Program-made: the position numbers and the translations under genes
In this document: positions 31,613 through 33,705 of the stretch, in pieces
How positions within the stretch are numbered: position 1 is the first letter of the stretch
How the letters are laid out: the number at the start of each line of letters is the position of its first letter
Assembly: GCA_947451045.1 (NCBI GenBank)
Contig: CANFXM010000013.1
Span: 1-33,705 of the forward strand
Length of the DNA stretch: 33,705 nucleotides
Direction of reading: 5' to 3'
Origin: Actinomycetota bacterium
GTDB taxonomy: Bacteria > Actinomycetota > Actinomycetes > Nanopelagicales > Nanopelagicaceae
Notes under the pieces: generated by a model
Seen by the model: only the letters and a program-made list of their open reading frames with translations
Told to the model about the DNA's origin: nothing
The model's database searches: none

Positions 31613-32475
31613 CCTCCACAAAACACGCCTACAAACTTAAGATGGCTCCATGGGCTCTTCTCATGGTTTCTGTTGCATGGGGTTTCTCATTTGTAGTGAT
31701 GAAAGATGCAATCGCCCGACAGAGTGTCAATAATTTTCTCTTTACCCGCTTTACATTGGCTGTCATTGTTATGGTGGCGATCAAACCTCAAGTGGTTCGA
31801 TACTTTACAAAAGATTTAGTACTTCGAGCAGGGGCTGCCGGCCTATTTCTAGGTATCGGTTACATACTTCAAACTTTGGGTCTTGCGCGCACGGGCGCCG
31901 CTATTACTGGCTTTGTCACTGGTTTATATATTGTGCTCACACCACTTATCGCATCACTATTTTTTAGAGAACGGGTTTCACTCTTTACGTGGTTTTGTGT
32001 ATTTATAGCCACTGTAGGTCTTGCTCTTTTATCAATCCACGGTTGGTCTGTTGGAATAGGTGAACTACTCGTACTAGGTAGCGCACTCGCTTTTGCACTT
32101 CATATCGTGGCACTGAGTCAATGGAGTAACGGAAGAGACACCTACGCCATGACGGTGGTCCAACTTGCAATGTGCGCAATTATTTCTGGGATTGGTTCTA
32201 TTTCAAAAGGATATTCCTTACCTCCCGATAAAGGCGTGTGGAGTGTTGTAATTTTTACTGCAGTCTTTGCTACTGCTATTGCATTTATTGTTCAGACTTG
32301 GGCACAAGCACATATGAGCGCAACGAAAGTAGCAGTCATTCTTACAATGGAAGTTGTATTTGCTGCCGTCTTTGCAGTACTTATCGGTGGCGAAACTCTC
32401 AATATTCAAAGCTCAGTGGGTGGAATTATGGTTGTAATCGCGATGTATTTGATTGTTATGCGGGAAGAGAAATAG
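31609..32475 (+). CDS. EamA/DMT-family permease
   Basis: 288 aa with about ten hydrophobic segments arranged as two EamA repeats. VSVAWGFSFVVMKDAI opens the first, and YILQTLGLARTGAAITGFVTGLYIVLTP lies at its end; QTWAQAHMSATKVAVILTMEVVFAAVFAVL is the matching region of the second repeat. Such carriers export or import amino acids, nucleosides or other metabolites; the substrate is unknown. The start overlaps the nfo stop (ATGA). The stop codon TAG forms part of the -10 box of the next gene. Confidence 0.9.
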   Translation: MTSTKHAYKLKMAPWALLMVSVAWGFSFVVMKDAIARQSVNNFLFTRFTLAVIVMVAIKPQVVRYFTKDLVLRAGAAGLFLGIGYILQTLGLARTGAAITGFVTGLYIVLTPLIASLFFRERVSLFTWFCVFIATVGLALLSIHGWSVGIGELLVLGSALAFALHIVALSQWSNGRDTYAMTVVQLAMCAIISGIGSISKGYSLPPDKGVWSVVIFTAVFATAIAFIVQTWAQAHMSATKVAVILTMEVVFAAVFAVLIGGETLNIQSSVGGIMVVIAMYLIVMREEK

Positions 32476-32478
32476 GCT
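32473..32478 (+). promoter_or_regulatory. -10 element for ltaE overlapping the DMT permease stop codon
   Basis: TAGGCT, exactly 6 nt (CATCTC), ATG at 32485. The TAG is the permease stop codon. Confidence 0.5.
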
Positions 32479-32484
32479 CATCTC

Positions 32485-33516
32485 ATGATCGATCTTCGTT
32501 CTGACACAGTTACAGTTCCAGACCAAGGAATGCGCGAGGCTATAGCTTCAGCTCCAGTGGGCGATGATGTATATGGTGATGATCTGACTACAAATTCACT
32601 CGAAGAAAGAGTCGCTGCCCTTTTTGGAAAAGAAGCTGGATTATTTACTCCAACTGGTTCACTGGCAAACCAATTAGCAATTCGCTCCTTGGTCGCACCT
32701 GGTGAAGAGTTACTTGCGGAAACGAATTCACATATCGTGCGTGCCGAACTTGGTGCAGCCGCAGTGTTTAGTGGCATTACAACTCGTACGTGGCCTGCGC
32801 ACAATGGACTATTGAAGGCATCTGATGCGCTAGCTATTGCTAGACCCGACTCTGGCCCCTACCTAGTTTCTACGACTGCGATTGCAGTTGAAAATACTCA
32901 TAACTTTGGTGGCGGAACGGTTCAGCCAATTGAACAAATACGAGAACTTCATGCAGGTGCATCAAAGTTAGGGCTTCACCTACACCTCGATGGTGCACGT
33001 ATCTGGAATGCCCACGTTGCAAGTGGCGTTTCATTTGCTGAATATGGAAAGTATTTCGAAACAATAAGTGTCTGTCTCTCCAAAGGCCTCGGTGCACCAG
33101 TGGGCTCAGTAATGCTCTCTACAAAGGAGCGAATTGCAAAATCTCGCGTTTGGAGAAAGAGATACGGCGCAGGAATGCGCCAAATTGGAATTCTGGCAGC
33201 TGCAGGTCATTACGCTCTCGATAATAATATAAATCGATTAGCGCAAGATCACAGGCGCGCAAGAAAGATTGCTGATGCCATAGCCACACTCAACGCTTCC
33301 TTGATAGACGCATCGACTGTTGAGACAAATATCGTGGGATTAGATTTATCTGTATTACCAATAAGTGCTGCAGAGCTTGCTCAACGTTGCAAAGCTCAAG
33401 GTTTACTTATCAGTGCGCTAGGTCCTAAATATGCGCGACTAGTTACTCATATGAACTTCGATGATGCACAGTGCGATCAAGCAATTGAAATTCTAAAGAA
33501 AGCCCTCGTGGCTTAG
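32485..33516 (+). CDS. ltaE: Low-specificity L-threonine aldolase
   Basis: 343 aa PLP enzyme of fold type I, splitting threonine or allo-threonine to glycine and acetaldehyde. Visible features are the family start MIDLRSDTVTVPDQGMREA, YGDDLTTNSLEERVAALFGKE, AVENTHNFGGGTV, HLDGARIWNA with the cofactor-contacting Asp, and the PLP-binding lysine in VCLSKGLGAPVGSV. No Shine-Dalgarno is present and the -10 spacing suggests a leaderless message. Its last 24 bp overlap the convergent alkyltransferase gene. Glycine supply, possibly for one-carbon metabolism with MetF, is a plausible role. Confidence 0.95.
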   Translation: MIDLRSDTVTVPDQGMREAIASAPVGDDVYGDDLTTNSLEERVAALFGKEAGLFTPTGSLANQLAIRSLVAPGEELLAETNSHIVRAELGAAAVFSGITTRTWPAHNGLLKASDALAIARPDSGPYLVSTTAIAVENTHNFGGGTVQPIEQIRELHAGASKLGLHLHLDGARIWNAHVASGVSFAEYGKYFETISVCLSKGLGAPVGSVMLSTKERIAKSRVWRKRYGAGMRQIGILAAAGHYALDNNINRLAQDHRRARKIADAIATLNASLIDASTVETNIVGLDLSVLPISAAELAQRCKAQGLLISALGPKYARLVTHMNFDDAQCDQAIEILKKALVA

Positions 33517-33705
33517 GAGCCACTCTTTCTTATCTAAACCATAGGCATAGTTACCGAGGGCTCCGCCCGTTTTTACAATTCGATGACATGGCACCACAAG
33601 CATGATTGCGTTTTTTGCACACGCACTACCCGCGGCCCTCACTGCATCTGGGCTTCCTGCGCGAGCCGCTAAATCGGCATATGACATAACTTTTCCTGCA
33701 CCTAC
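33493..33705 (-). CDS. ogt: O6-alkylguanine-DNA alkyltransferase (partial, N-terminus outside window)
   Basis: The frame is open to the window edge, adding VGAGKV before the track's first Met, so the gene starts beyond 33705 and the last 70 codons are seen. The active-site motif VVPCHRIVKTGGALGNYAYG holds the alkyl-acceptor Cys, so it is a true suicide alkyltransferase rather than an alkyltransferase-like protein (which has Trp here). KVMSYADLAARAGSPDAVRAAG is the usual helix-turn-helix region. It directly reverses O6-alkylguanine damage. It is convergent with ltaE and overlaps it by 24 bp. Confidence 0.93.
   Translation of the reverse strand, partial: VGAGKVMSYADLAARAGSPDAVRAAGSACAKNAIMLVVPCHRIVKTGGALGNYAYGLDKKEWLLSHEGFL

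Overview
This window looks like chromosomal DNA from a streamlined, low-to-moderate GC actinobacterium. A freshwater acI / Nanopelagicales-type organism is my best guess. The actinobacterial signals are mraZ next to a DUF3040 gene, a TCGAAC-N4-GTTCGA SOS box, a mycothiol-type ArsC, a split CrtYc/CrtYd lycopene cyclase, a PASTA Ser/Thr kinase near an IdsA-type prenyl synthase, and leaderless promoters. Signs of streamlining are gaps of 0-30 bp, many 4-bp start/stop overlaps and four convergent gene pairs whose 3' ends overlap. No stretch above 300 bp lacks a gene, and I see no tRNA, rRNA, IS element, prophage or CRISPR array.

Layout. (1) 1-7140, minus strand: the 5' part of the division and cell wall (dcw) cluster, in transcription order mraZ, rsmH, ftsL-like, ftsI, murE, murF, mraY (cut by the window edge). 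mraZ is preceded by an array of about eight 10-bp MraZ-type boxes with a promoter inside it. A large nested hairpin, a probable mraW RNA motif, lies between mraZ and rsmH. (2) 7181-12329, minus strand: DUF3040 membrane protein, and an SOS mutagenesis operon (DUF6504, dnaE2, dinB) behind a perfect LexA box. (3) 12366-16622: orphan arsenate reductase, DoxX-family protein, TauE/SafE permease, and two tandem paralogous MFS transporters. (4) 16652-22006, plus strand: YbaK-type deacylase, alpha/beta hydrolase, then carotenoid end-group tailoring genes (CrtA-like oxygenase, CruF hydratase, CruG-like glycosyltransferase, CrtI/CrtD-like desaturase). (5) 21960-27549: CDP-alcohol phosphatidyltransferase and metF on the minus strand, then crtE-crtI-crtB on plus and crtYc-crtYd on minus. 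(6) 27614-28807: TPP riboswitch, PnuT-type thiamine transporter and an overlapping P-loop kinase. (7) 28864-33705: PASTA Ser/Thr kinase, endonuclease IV, DMT permease, threonine aldolase and a partial O6-alkylguanine-DNA alkyltransferase.

How it fits together. Regions 4 and 5 together encode a near-complete route from prenyl diphosphates to phytoene, lycopene, a cyclised carotenoid, and a hydrated, oxygenated, glycosylated psi end. A monocyclic, myxol-like glycoside is the inferred product. Region 6 looks like a thiamine import-and-trap module. Region 2 is a DNA-damage tolerance module. Several genes share one promoter geometry, TANNNT followed by exactly 6 nt and then the start codon, which implies leaderless mRNAs and decided several start choices below.
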